Positions 41,820-48,694 of a DNA stretch of 64,000 bases are shown here, in pieces. The stretch's first letter is position 1. Each line of letters starts with the position of its first letter. Where the stretch lies: NCBI RefSeq assembly GCF_040686855.1, contig NZ_JBFBOG010000001.1:434001-498000 (forward strand), written 5' to 3'. Position numbers and translations under genes: made by a program. The notes under the pieces were generated by a model. The model searched no databases. It had not been told where the DNA came from and was given only the letters and a program-made list of their open reading frames with translations. This DNA is from Leifsonia sp040686855. Lineage in GTDB: Bacteria > Actinomycetota > Actinomycetes > Actinomycetales > Microbacteriaceae.

Positions 41820-42703
41820 GCCTGCCGTCCTTCCTGTCTCGGCTCGATCGTTTCGAGCGCCGTGTCGATCGGAAAGCGGGCCCATCCGTAGAGTTCGGCA
41901 GCCTCCTCGCGGAGCCTGCCCGCGAACCCCTCGACCCGGCCGACTCCCAGGGCGACCAGCGCGACGATATCGAGATCGGGGATATCGATGGGCGCGCTCG
42001 CATTCCGCCACAGATAGCGGTTGGAGGCCGCCAGGCTCGCGGCGTCGTCGAATCGACGGGACATCGCGACGAGCGCACGCAGCAAGACGGACTCGCGATC
42101 GTGATCCATGAGGGCGAGGCCGGTCCGGACGTACGTCCGCACCGGAAGGCCGAGCGCCCCGACCGGGGCGGTCCCCGACCTCATGGCCGGGAGGTCCGCG
42201 ATCGCCGCGAGCTCCTCGCGGAATTCTTCTACGAGCTCGGGTGTCGCCGCCGCGGCGACGAAGAGGTAGGCCTGCTGCTGCGGAGAGGCTAGGTCGCGCA
42301 GCTCGAACCGGTCGGCTTCGACGGGCGTACCCGCCACGGCGGCGCGGAGCTGGCGGATCACGTCCCCGTCAGGTCGTAGCGGACCGTCGGCATTGACCGT
42401 CCGGCACGCCGCTCCGAGAAAGTCACCGTAGGCAAGGCCGAGCCGGGAGAACCAGCGGGCGGCCGTCGCCAGACGGTCGAACGCGTCGTCGGTGCCCAGA
42501 GCCAACGACCACTGAGCGGCCTCCCGATAGGCCGTCGCCGCATCCATGCCGTTCGCTCTGCTGATGTCCGTCTCCGGCTCGCTGGTCGTCGCCTCGCGGA
42601 GGTAGTCCTCTTCGGCCAGCCGCGCGTAAGCAGTCGAGAATGCCGCCCGAGCGGAGGCGCGCTCCGGGTCGACGCCGAGATCTGCGAGTTCGGCCGCGGC
42701 CAT
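41816..42703 (-). CDS. Helical protein, unknown (second gene of the ART-like operon)
   Basis: 295 residues, Ala/Leu/Glu-rich and mostly helical (RAAFSTAYARLAEEDYLREA; AYREAAQWSLALGTDDAFDR; WFSRLGLAYGDFLGAACRTV). The pattern of paired helices recalls TPR-type scaffolds. No catalytic motif is visible. The start lies two bases from the stop of the first gene, and the stop overlaps the start of the third, so the three are made together. Confidence 0.55.
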   Translation of the reverse strand: MAAAELADLGVDPERASARAAFSTAYARLAEEDYLREATTSEPETDISRANGMDAATAYREAAQWSLALGTDDAFDRLATAARWFSRLGLAYGDFLGAACRTVNADGPLRPDGDVIRQLRAAVAGTPVEADRFELRDLASPQQQAYLFVAAAATPELVEEFREELAAIADLPAMRSGTAPVGALGLPVRTYVRTGLALMDHDRESVLLRALVAMSRRFDDAASLAASNRYLWRNASAPIDIPDLDIVALVALGVGRVEGFAGRLREEAAELYGWARFPIDTALETIEPRQEGRQA

Positions 42704-42704
42704 G

Positions 42705-43382
42705 TCAGATCATCTCCCGCAGGTTCGACAGGCTCTCGGGCGCGATGAACGCCCCGTTCGGATGGACCCAGTCGCGCCGGAGGACATTGTTCGACTGGTC
42801 CCAGCTCCACTTCTCGCATGAGTGGATCTGGGTCGCGGGGACGTTGATCTTGGCCACTATCTCACCTTCGGTCTGGAAGGCGGAGTACCGACGATAGGAG
42901 TTGAGGTCGCGCACCTCCTCGGCCACACCCTCAATCTCGACGGCTGGTCGCGGCGCCAGCACGAGCCAGCACACGAACAGGTACGCGGATGGTTTGGTGC
43001 CGAACTCGGTTCCGAACCAGAGGGCCGTCTTGCGGGCGCGATGCGCGAAGTTGGTGGCCGTTGCCGATTGCCGCTCCACAGTGCCGGCGGAGAGCGAGAT
43101 GAACGGCGTGATCTCGCGGAACGGCCGGCCCGTCGCGGGATCCGTGTCGTCGAAGTGGTTGATGTGCCGGTCGAGCGCGCTGAGGGTCAGCTGGCTGGAG
43201 ACCTCGGAGCGGTGGATCACGCCGCTGTCCCGCCACCAATTGGAGACGAGGCCGTCACCGCTGTCGATGAGCCCCCGTGCAGCGACATCGTCGGGAAGGC
43301 TGAGGCCCTTCACGCACCACTGAACAATCAATCCCGCCACCCCTCTGACCGACGTGGGACATGGATGCGCTTCCCCGCTCAC
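42705..43382 (-). CDS. Predicted ADP-ribosyltransferase-fold protein (first gene of the operon)
   Basis: 225 residues. The order of motifs fits R-S-E-class ADP-ribosyltransferases: an upstream Arg/His segment (SGVIHRSEVSS), a strand with FISLSAG like the S-T-S motif, and FQTEGEIVAKINVPATQI with an E-x-E (EGE). No Q/E-x-E turn was checked by structure. It would move ADP-ribose from NAD to a target, or be an inactive relative. The GTG start is supported by TAGCCT five bases upstream. No known family was recalled with certainty. Confidence 0.5.
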   Translation of the reverse strand: MSGEAHPCPTSVRGVAGLIVQWCVKGLSLPDDVAARGLIDSGDGLVSNWWRDSGVIHRSEVSSQLTLSALDRHINHFDDTDPATGRPFREITPFISLSAGTVERQSATATNFAHRARKTALWFGTEFGTKPSAYLFVCWLVLAPRPAVEIEGVAEEVRDLNSYRRYSAFQTEGEIVAKINVPATQIHSCEKWSWDQSNNVLRRDWVHPNGAFIAPESLSNLREMI

Positions 43383-43387
43383 GCGCC

Positions 43388-43393
43388 AGGCTA
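43388..43393 (-). promoter_or_regulatory. -10 box of the ART-like operon
   Basis: TAGCCT on the minus strand, five bases before the GTG; leaderless start inferred. Confidence 0.45.
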
Positions 43394-43460
43394 GCGCTTG
43401 AGGCGGAGGAACGGGAATCGGCGCTCCCGTGAATCAAAAGTCGAGCACCATGCGAGGAAG

Positions 43461-43515
43461 GCCGTCGCCGCCATGCTTGACCCCGACTTAGCGGATGTTT
43501 ACGAACCTCCATGCC
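43461..43515 (+). pseudogene. Relic of a relaxase gene
   Basis: Translates to AVAAMLDPDLADVYE, nearly the same as IAAMLDPDLATAYED in the intact relaxase (residues about 115-130). No longer homology is visible on either side. It lies upstream of an integrase relic in the same orientation. Confidence 0.55.
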
Positions 43516-43571
43516 CCCTTGAGGGATAGTGAAGTGACCGGCAGCGAGCTGCGCGCCTGCCCGTTGCTCCC

Positions 43572-44024
43572 CTAGACGCCGTGAGCCTCGCCGCCGACTG
43601 CGCCTGCGATCTTGGGCGCGACGGTGGCAGAGTCGGAGATCCCCTCGCTGGAGTTCAGCGTCAGAACCGCTGTGCCTTTCGCGACATAGATGCCGCCGAA
43701 CGAGTCACTCAGTTTGCCCCAGGTCGTCAGCGCAGCAGCGTCCGGGAAGATGTTGATTCCGGCGTCGTACCCATCGACGGTGATATCGAATCGCGCCTTC
43801 GCGCCTGAGGCGCCGACATCGCTTCGGACCGGGTCCGTGTGCGTGATCCCCAGGTCGTCGAGCGCCTTGACGTACAACTCCACACCTGCGTCGATGTCCG
43901 ACACGGTCGCAGTAGGTGTCGGTGTCGCTGGCGGGGTAGGGGCAGCGTTCGAGCGGTTCGCACTCGAAGCTGCAGTCGCGGTGGTAGTGGTTGGGCTGGC
44001 GGTACAACCGGTGAGAGTGAGCAC
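43572..44024 (-). CDS. Lipoprotein, unknown function
   Basis: 150 residues from an internal GTG. The lipobox is LTLTGC, followed by a Thr/Ala/Pro linker and a 90-residue domain (DAGVELYVKALDDLGITHTD to AGAVGGEAHG). The signal peptide would be complete only if translation began upstream (IKKRIIATAGSASLIAVLTL), where the only start-like codon is ATC after GGGGAAACA. Either the GTG is used with a short signal, or the start is non-standard. Confidence 0.6.
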   Translation of the reverse strand: MLTLTGCTASPTTTTATAASSANRSNAAPTPPATPTPTATVSDIDAGVELYVKALDDLGITHTDPVRSDVGASGAKARFDITVDGYDAGINIFPDAAALTTWGKLSDSFGGIYVAKGTAVLTLNSSEGISDSATVAPKIAGAVGGEAHGV

Positions 44025-44236
44025 CGCGATCAGCGACGCGGACCCGGCGGTCGCGATGATTCTCTTTTTGATTGTTTCCCCAAACGTGCGATATCGAGCA
44101 GGTGGAGGCTACCGGTTTCGCCGACGGTGAAGCGAAGCCCCAGTAGTGGGGATAACGTTGTCATCGGCCCTTGCCCGCTCATCGGTGGAGGAACGGCAGC
44201 CTCGACCGAGCCGCTCGTAAGCGCAGTGGGCGAACG

Positions 44237-44878
44237 CTACCCTCGCGGCTGACGGACCAGCTCGCCGACCTCAGCAAATGCTGCCTCCTGGCGGGCGACG
44301 CGCCGGGCGCGCTCGTCCTTGTCTGGGGTAAATAGCGCCTGACGACCCGGGTGGATGGTCGCAACTACGCGCACGCCCCGCTCCTCAATCGGGGCGGGCA
44401 GTCGTCGGGAGACCCGCCTCCATCCTGCCTCTGCATCGCGGCCCTGGAGGAGGATGATACGCAGCTCCGGCAGTAGCTCGAGCAGCTCGACGATGACCTG
44501 CGCGCCAGCTTCGAGTTCCGCCGCCGACGGCGCCCGGTTCACGTACCAGGGGTACGCGTTCCACGGGAGCACCTGCCAGGGCCTGATCCCGGCGGACTCG
44601 AACAGGATCATTTGCCGTTCCGCGGTCGGGTCGTTGTTTTCCACTGCGAGGAACCCGGACCCGACACCGGCCTGGGTCGCCGGGCCTGGATCGCGGAGGA
44701 TAGAGAGCACCTGAGCGTGGATCCCGCCATGCAGCGGGGCGACATACGGCGCCCACCCTCGGCCGTCCCGGTCGCGGATCGAGTCGACGAACAGGTTGAT
44801 CGGGACGATGTGGTCGGCGGTGAAGGCGGCCGCTTCCTGGTCGGCGCGGAAGTTCGGGTCGGCCATTCGTCGAGACAT
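44237..44878 (-). CDS. Uracil-DNA-glycosylase-superfamily protein
   Basis: 213 residues. LAVENNDPTAERQMILFESA then WNAYPWYVN recalls the UDG fold (N-x-D-P water-activating loop). The C-terminal VRVVATIHPGRQALF is like the H-P-S/G DNA-intercalation loop. It would remove uracil or related bases from DNA. TACCGT lies seven bases before the ATG. Standard UDGs have GQDPYH, absent here, so the call is at superfamily level. Confidence 0.65.
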   Translation of the reverse strand: MSRRMADPNFRADQEAAAFTADHIVPINLFVDSIRDRDGRGWAPYVAPLHGGIHAQVLSILRDPGPATQAGVGSGFLAVENNDPTAERQMILFESAGIRPWQVLPWNAYPWYVNRAPSAAELEAGAQVIVELLELLPELRIILLQGRDAEAGWRRVSRRLPAPIEERGVRVVATIHPGRQALFTPDKDERARRVARQEAAFAEVGELVRQPRG

Positions 44879-44885
44879 GTTTCTG

Positions 44886-44891
44886 ACGGTA
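44886..44891 (-). promoter_or_regulatory. -10 box of the UDG-like gene
   Basis: TACCGT on the minus strand, seven bases before the ATG; leaderless start inferred. Confidence 0.4.
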
Positions 44892-45015
44892 GCGGATGCC
44901 GGCGACGTCAGCTCAGGATGAATGTGCCGACGAGGATCAGGATGAATATGTCCGCGACGACGAACACGATCGTGAGTACCCCGGCGCAAACGCCGACACC
45001 GCTCAGAGGCGGGCT

Positions 45016-45360
45016 GGGTCAGAGCTGCGCGACGCCGGAGTCGAGCGCATGACCCCACACAATCTCAAACACACTGCCGCAAGCCTGGCCGTGAGCACCG
45101 TCGTCAATGGTAAAGCGCTCCAGCGCATACTTGGGCACAAGTCGGCGGCGATGACGCTGGATACGTACGCCGATCTCTTCGAGGACGACCTCCGCTCTGT
45201 CGCAGACAAGCTGAACGAGCGAGTGCTGGCCGAGAGTAGAGGAGACCTCTGGGGTACTCGTCCGCTGGTGACACCCGTTATGAGTGCAGCCGGGATAGCG
45301 CGGGACCGTGGAGAATCTACGCGTGCCAATACTTCCGGACATACTCGCGCCTGCTCTTGA
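45016..45360 (+). pseudogene. C-terminal relic of a second tyrosine integrase
   Basis: The frame reads LRDAGVERMTPHNLKHTAAS then ALQRILGHKSAAMTLDTYAD, almost identical to the last 90 residues of the intact integrase. The N-terminal three quarters are missing, and the frame fuses upstream to unrelated sequence. After GDLWGT the two diverge. It overlaps the start of the mismatch glycosylase gene. Confidence 0.85.
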
Positions 45361-45847
45361 TGTCGTGTTCTGTGGAACCGCTGTCGGTACGACGTCGGCC
45401 ACCCGTGGGCACTACTTCGCTGGTCGAGGCAACAAGTTCTGGGACTACCTACACCAGAGTGGATTAACACCGCTGCGACTCTCCCCGGATCAAGACTTAA
45501 AGCTGCCCGAATACGGCATCGGTCTGACAGACCTCGTGAAGGACACTGCTCAGAGCCACGATCGCGGCTTGGACTTTTCGCGCGTACCGGACCTACAGCA
45601 GCGACTTGAACCTTATGCGCCCAGGTGGGTCGCTTTCGCGGGACTCACCGCGGGGTCGAAGGCCGCGAAAGTGTTTGGCCACAGTAAACCTCGACACGGT
45701 GCTCAGGATTGGACAATTGGCGCTTCTCGGGTCTTCGTCGTAACCAACCCGAGCGGTGCCGCCGCCGACCCGAGGACATGGGACGGTAGGGGAGACAAGG
45801 TCGACTGGTGGAAGGAACTTGCTGCCGAGATCGCGACAGGGCACTAG
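45308..45847 (+). CDS. mug: G/U mismatch-specific DNA glycosylase (MUG type)
   Basis: 179 residues. LPDILAPALDVVFCGTAVGT then GHYFAGRGNKFWDYLHQSGL and GIGLTDLVKD are the MUG/TDG signature; NPSG near residue 150 is the late loop. It removes uracil or thymine paired with guanine, the product of cytosine or 5-methylcytosine deamination. GTG start; a second GTG five codons later is possible. It is the second glycosylase in this part of the island. Confidence 0.85.
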   Translation: MENLRVPILPDILAPALDVVFCGTAVGTTSATRGHYFAGRGNKFWDYLHQSGLTPLRLSPDQDLKLPEYGIGLTDLVKDTAQSHDRGLDFSRVPDLQQRLEPYAPRWVAFAGLTAGSKAAKVFGHSKPRHGAQDWTIGASRVFVVTNPSGAAADPRTWDGRGDKVDWWKELAAEIATGH

Positions 45848-46112
45848 ATCCGACAATCGGAAATGGCAGCTGGCCTCAGCAGGACACCAGTGGTGTCATG
45901 ACGCGGGGATTTGCGAATCCCGGTCGGTGCGGAAACAACCAGCGCCGCCAGTTCGGTAGCGCAGATCTTCAAGCGTGATGGCGTAGACGGTGATCGAGAC
46001 ACCACAACCTGACCGATGGCGCGCAAGAAATGGGCCTCGGCTCGGCCTTGTAGAGGACTGGGCTTCGTAGTGCGTCCCGAACGGGGGATTCTTCCGCGCA
46101 CGCGCGCACACA

Positions 46113-46118
46113 TACGCT
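46113..46118 (+). promoter_or_regulatory. -10 box of the small membrane gene
   Basis: TACGCT six bases before the ATG; leaderless start inferred. Confidence 0.4.
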
Positions 46119-46124
46119 GACCGA

Positions 46125-46385
46125 ATGGCGAAGCGCAGGGGAACAAGCGGCGATCTCGTAAAGATGTGGATCGCGACGATCGTCGTCCTCGGAGCATCCG
46201 CGTGGCTTCTGGCGCAGTCGACGGTGGTGTGTGAAATCTCCGGACCTGCATTCGGTGCCGGCGCAGGTAGGTGCATCACGACGTCGATCGCGCACGGGCT
46301 CGCCCCCTACTTACCCTGGGTGATGGTCGTCGCGGCCTTATTCGCGATCGTCGCGACGCTGGCGTTCGCGCTGCGCAGACGGTAG
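46125..46385 (+). CDS. Small two-helix membrane protein
   Basis: 86 residues: basic start (MAKRRGTSGDLVKM), helix 1 WIATIVVLGASAWLLAQSTV, an extracellular loop with two Cys (VCEISG and GRCITT), helix 2 LPWVMVVAALFAIVATLAFA and a basic end. The two Cys may pair. No family recognised. Last gene before the attachment region. Confidence 0.5.
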   Translation: MAKRRGTSGDLVKMWIATIVVLGASAWLLAQSTVVCEISGPAFGAGAGRCITTSIAHGLAPYLPWVMVVAALFAIVATLAFALRRR

Positions 46386-46522
46386 CGCCCAAGGGTCCTG
46401 TTAAGACAATTCGGGGGAAGCGGGAGACTGGCGCGTCAGTGAGGGTACGACGTTGACGTCCAGGTGAACCCGCTGCAGGTGAGATGACGCGCTTAGAGTT
46501 TCTTGGAGTTTTTCGGCGTCCA

Positions 46523-46563
46523 TGTGGGCAAATTGTGGGCAAAAACGAAAATCGGCGATTTTC
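46523..46563. other. Candidate integrase-binding/attachment sequences
   Basis: TGTGGGCAAA occurs at 46523-46532 and 46534-46543, an 11-bp period. A perfect inverted repeat GAAAATCG/CGATTTTC follows at 46547-46563. All lie 50-90 bp from the 3' end of the tRNA gene, as arm-type sites do at tRNA-integrated elements. Confidence 0.45.
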
Positions 46564-46612
46564 ATGCCACTGAAAACCGCCTCTGACCAGCATATTCGCT
46601 ATACTCCGAAAG

Positions 46613-46684
46613 TGCCCCTGGAGGGACTCGAACCCCCAACCGTTTCCTTAGGACGGAACTGCTCTTCCATTGAGCTACAGAGGC
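46613..46684 (-). tRNA. tRNA-Arg (anticodon CCT)
   Basis: 72-nt cloverleaf: acceptor GCCTCTG/CAGGGGC, D-arm GCTC..GAGC, anticodon loop GTCCTAA with CCT (reads AGG), T-arm with GGTTCGAGTCC, discriminator A. CCA is not encoded. The first pair of the anticodon stem is mismatched. The island abuts its 3' end; tRNA-Arg(CCT) is a common integration site. Confidence 0.92.
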
Positions 46685-46708
46685 TGGCCCGGCAAGTCTA
46701 CCGGCCCG

Positions 46709-47224
46709 TCACCCCGCCATCTGCAGCTCGTGCCGCCTCCACGGCTCCGTGTACTCGTCCCAGTTGGGGTCGCTCCAGCGCATCGAGATCAGCGACGCCA
46801 TGTTGAGGTGCGGCTCCTTCAGCTCGAAGGGCAGCTTCCAGCCGAGGTCAGACAGCAGCCGGTCCGACTTGATGTTGTTGCAGCGGAAGCACGCGATCAC
46901 CACGTTGTCCCACGTGTGCGTCCCTCCGCGCGCCCGCGGGATGACGTGGTCGAGGGTGTCGCCGAACTTGCCGCAGTAGGCGCACACGTGGCCGTAGCGC
47001 TCCAGGGCGCTCTTCCGGGTGAGCGGGATGCGGCGGTGCGGGACGCGGATGTACTGGTTCAGGAGGACGACGCTCGGGGCATCCAGGACCAGGGATCGGC
47101 TGTGCAGTTGCGCGCCCGTCCCCGCGACGGTCGAGGCTTTGCCGGCGAGGACGAGCATGACCGCCCGCCGCGTCGAGATCACGCCGAGCGGTTCGTAGCT
47201 GGCGTTCAGAACCAGAGTCTTCAT
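46709..47224 (-). CDS. HNH endonuclease-domain protein
   Basis: 171 residues. MKTLVLNASYEPLGVISTRR is the typical opening. The HNH core has CAYCGKFGDTLDHVIPRARGG then NVVIACFRCNNIKSDR: two CxxC zinc pairs, and His/Asn for catalysis. Such conserved chromosomal HNH proteins are near-universal in Actinobacteria, with role unknown. A GGAAGGT site precedes the ATG. The 5' leader holds a terminator-like hairpin. Confidence 0.88.
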   Translation of the reverse strand: MKTLVLNASYEPLGVISTRRAVMLVLAGKASTVAGTGAQLHSRSLVLDAPSVVLLNQYIRVPHRRIPLTRKSALERYGHVCAYCGKFGDTLDHVIPRARGGTHTWDNVVIACFRCNNIKSDRLLSDLGWKLPFELKEPHLNMASLISMRWSDPNWDEYTEPWRRHELQMAG

Positions 47225-47273
47225 CTGCGACCTTCCGGGAAAAGGTGAGAGCTGGAAAAACGGCAAACAAAAA

Positions 47274-47299
47274 GGGCACTGTCCGTGCGGACAGCGCCC
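47274..47299 (-). terminator. Terminator-like hairpin in the HNH leader
   Basis: On the minus strand GGGCGCTGTCCG and its near complement form a 12-bp stem with a two-base loop, followed by TTTTTG. It lies 50 bases before the HNH start and more than 200 bases after the previous hairpin, so it may attenuate HNH expression. Confidence 0.6.
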
Positions 47300-47301
47300 A
47301 A

Positions 47302-47370
47302 GGTGGCGGTGGCATGGTGGTGGCAGGCCACATGGTGGCGGTGGCAGGCCTCGACATGGTGGCGACAGGC
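47302..47370. repeat. Imperfect tandem repeats in the HNH leader
   Basis: Three to four copies of a unit like CATGGTGGCGGTGGCAGGC, with variations, directly upstream of the attenuator-like hairpin on the minus strand. On that strand one frame is rich in His and Cys codons but has no start codon. Confidence 0.55.
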
Positions 47371-47496
47371 GAGGAAATCTTGGCCGCGCTCGTCCCATCC
47401 GGTCGCCCTCAGCGACCCGGCGGAACGACTTCCGGCCATCGGATCCTCCGAATCCCGGCTGCGGCGAGGCAGCTCAGAACGCAAGGATAACCCAGA

Positions 47497-47528
47497 AACG
47501 GCGCGCCTCTTAATCGAGGCGCGCCGTT
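47497..47528. terminator. Terminator of the NlpC/P60 gene
   Basis: Perfect 13-bp arms (AACGGCGCGCCTC and complement) around TTAATC, 40 bases after the NlpC/P60 stop codon. Confidence 0.75.
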
Positions 47529-47567
47529 CCTGGCTGTGGTGCGAAGTGTTTACCGAATGGATGCCAC

Positions 47568-48470
47568 TCAGATACCGAGACGGACGATGTAGTAGTTGCT
47601 CGTCCAGATCGGGCGGATGGAGATCGAACGGCCCGTGTCGGGCGCGTCCATGATGTTGCCGTTGCCGGCGTAGAAGCCGTCGTGGCCGGGCATGATCACC
47701 AGGTCGCCGGGCTGGGCGTCCGCGATCGAGATGCGCTTGCCCATGGCGGCCTGACCCGACACCGAATGCGGCAGGTTGATGCCGAACTGGGCGTACACGT
47801 ACATGACGTAGCCGGAGCAGTCGAAGCCCGCGGGGCTCGCGCCGCCGTAGACGTACGGGGTGCCGATGTACTGCTGTGCGACCGAGAACACCTGCGAGAG
47901 GCTGAAGTTCGGGTACGGCGGGTTGGCCAGGAAGTCGGAGACCGAGGGGCCGGTGGCCGAGCTGCTGGCGTAGGTCGCGAGCTGGACGGCGGCCTGGCGA
48001 CGAGCGGCCTCGGCGGCTGCGGCGGCGGCCTGGGCGGCCTTCTGCGCGTCCAGCTGCTCCTGCGTGGTGGCGGAGGCGGCGTCGCGGTTGACGGCGGCCG
48101 AGGCGACCCCGCCGACCTCGACGGTCTGCGACTGCGCCTTCTTCATGGAGTCGGCGGCGCTGGGGCCGAAGCCCGCACTGTCGGCGCCGTTCGGGTTGAA
48201 CGCGAAGGCGGGGAGCGCCATCGTGCCGACCAGACCGGCGGCGACGGTGATGACCGCCGCGTTCAGGATCCAGCCGCCCTTTCGCTTCTTCTTCGGCTGC
48301 TGCGCGGGCGTCGATCCGGTGCGCGTCGCGACCGCACCGCGGGCCGGCGACGTCGCCGGGGTGGATGCGGACGCGCTCGTGCGCAGGGCGCGACGGCTGG
48401 CGGGGGAAGTGGGGCTCTGGTCCGGGTTCGTGCGGTCCTGGTCGGGACCGGGCGTGCTCGAAACTGCCAA
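47568..48470 (-). CDS. NlpC/P60 cell-wall hydrolase
   Basis: 300 residues. A disordered N-terminus, a membrane/signal segment (AAVITVAAGLVGTMALPAFA), an Ala/Gln-rich coiled stretch (about 130-165), then the NlpC/P60 peptidase. The peptidase has the catalytic Cys in GGASPAGFDCSGYVMYVY and His in VIMPGHDGFYAGNG. It cleaves peptidoglycan stem peptides outside the cell. The start is TTG, fixed by GGAGGT seven bases upstream. A long structured leader lies before it. Confidence 0.88.
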   Translation of the reverse strand: MAVSSTPGPDQDRTNPDQSPTSPASRRALRTSASASTPATSPARGAVATRTGSTPAQQPKKKRKGGWILNAAVITVAAGLVGTMALPAFAFNPNGADSAGFGPSAADSMKKAQSQTVEVGGVASAAVNRDAASATTQEQLDAQKAAQAAAAAAEAARRQAAVQLATYASSSATGPSVSDFLANPPYPNFSLSQVFSVAQQYIGTPYVYGGASPAGFDCSGYVMYVYAQFGINLPHSVSGQAAMGKRISIADAQPGDLVIMPGHDGFYAGNGNIMDAPDTGRSISIRPIWTSNYYIVRLGI

Positions 48471-48694
48471 GGTGTGACCTCCAGCGCTCCGGCAGCACTA
48501 GGGTTGCTGCCCCCGTCCCAAGCTGGGTGGCTTCGGCTTCACGGATCGTGAGACGGGTTCAAAGGGGGGTGGAGCGTCACGACCCGGGGTCCTGATGGGC
48601 CGGCTTCTGGCCCGTTCGGACTCGTAAGAGACTACGGGACCGCCTCGCGTTTGTCACACTTTTGGCGGACTTTTTTAACGAATCGGTAACGGAG
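48471..48694 (-). ncRNA. Structured 5' leader of the NlpC/P60 gene, possible c-di-AMP riboswitch
   Basis: The 200-base leader is GC-rich with several possible stems. It contains GAACCCGTCTCACGATCC, which resembles the conserved GAACCCGUCAGCUAACC part of the ydaO/yuaA (c-di-AMP) riboswitch, and CCACCCAGCTTGGGACGG. That riboswitch often controls cell-wall hydrolase genes in Actinobacteria. The match is partial; I could not fold it. Confidence 0.3.

Larger units (their letters stand above)
27955..46612. mobile_element. Integrative/defence island ending at tRNA-Arg(CCT)
   Basis: Base composition drops visibly from the GC-rich flanks just after the DUF4186 gene and returns at the tRNA-Arg gene. 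The content is typical of integrative elements: relaxase, tyrosine integrase, restriction-modification, orphan defence genes, relics of a second relaxase and a second integrase. The right end is placed at the tRNA 3' end. The left end is uncertain: I found no copy of the tRNA 3' end there, so the original left attachment site may be lost or the island may be composite. Confidence 0.65.

Noticed and set aside
44908..45006. Short minus-strand frame with a strong membrane helix (LTIVFVVADIFILILVGTF)
   Set aside because: No ATG, GTG or TTG start in frame, only CTG, and no ribosome site. It may be the relic of a small membrane protein.
46522..46806. ORF with LEGLEPPTVSLGRNCSS
   Set aside because: That sequence is the tRNA-Arg gene read on the wrong strand, a common false gene. 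Only the first residues (MWANCGQ) might be an integrase tail relic.
47221..47400. His/Cys-rich frame in the HNH leader as a histidine leader peptide
   Set aside because: No start codon in that frame and the downstream gene is not a biosynthesis gene; the repeats explain the His codons.
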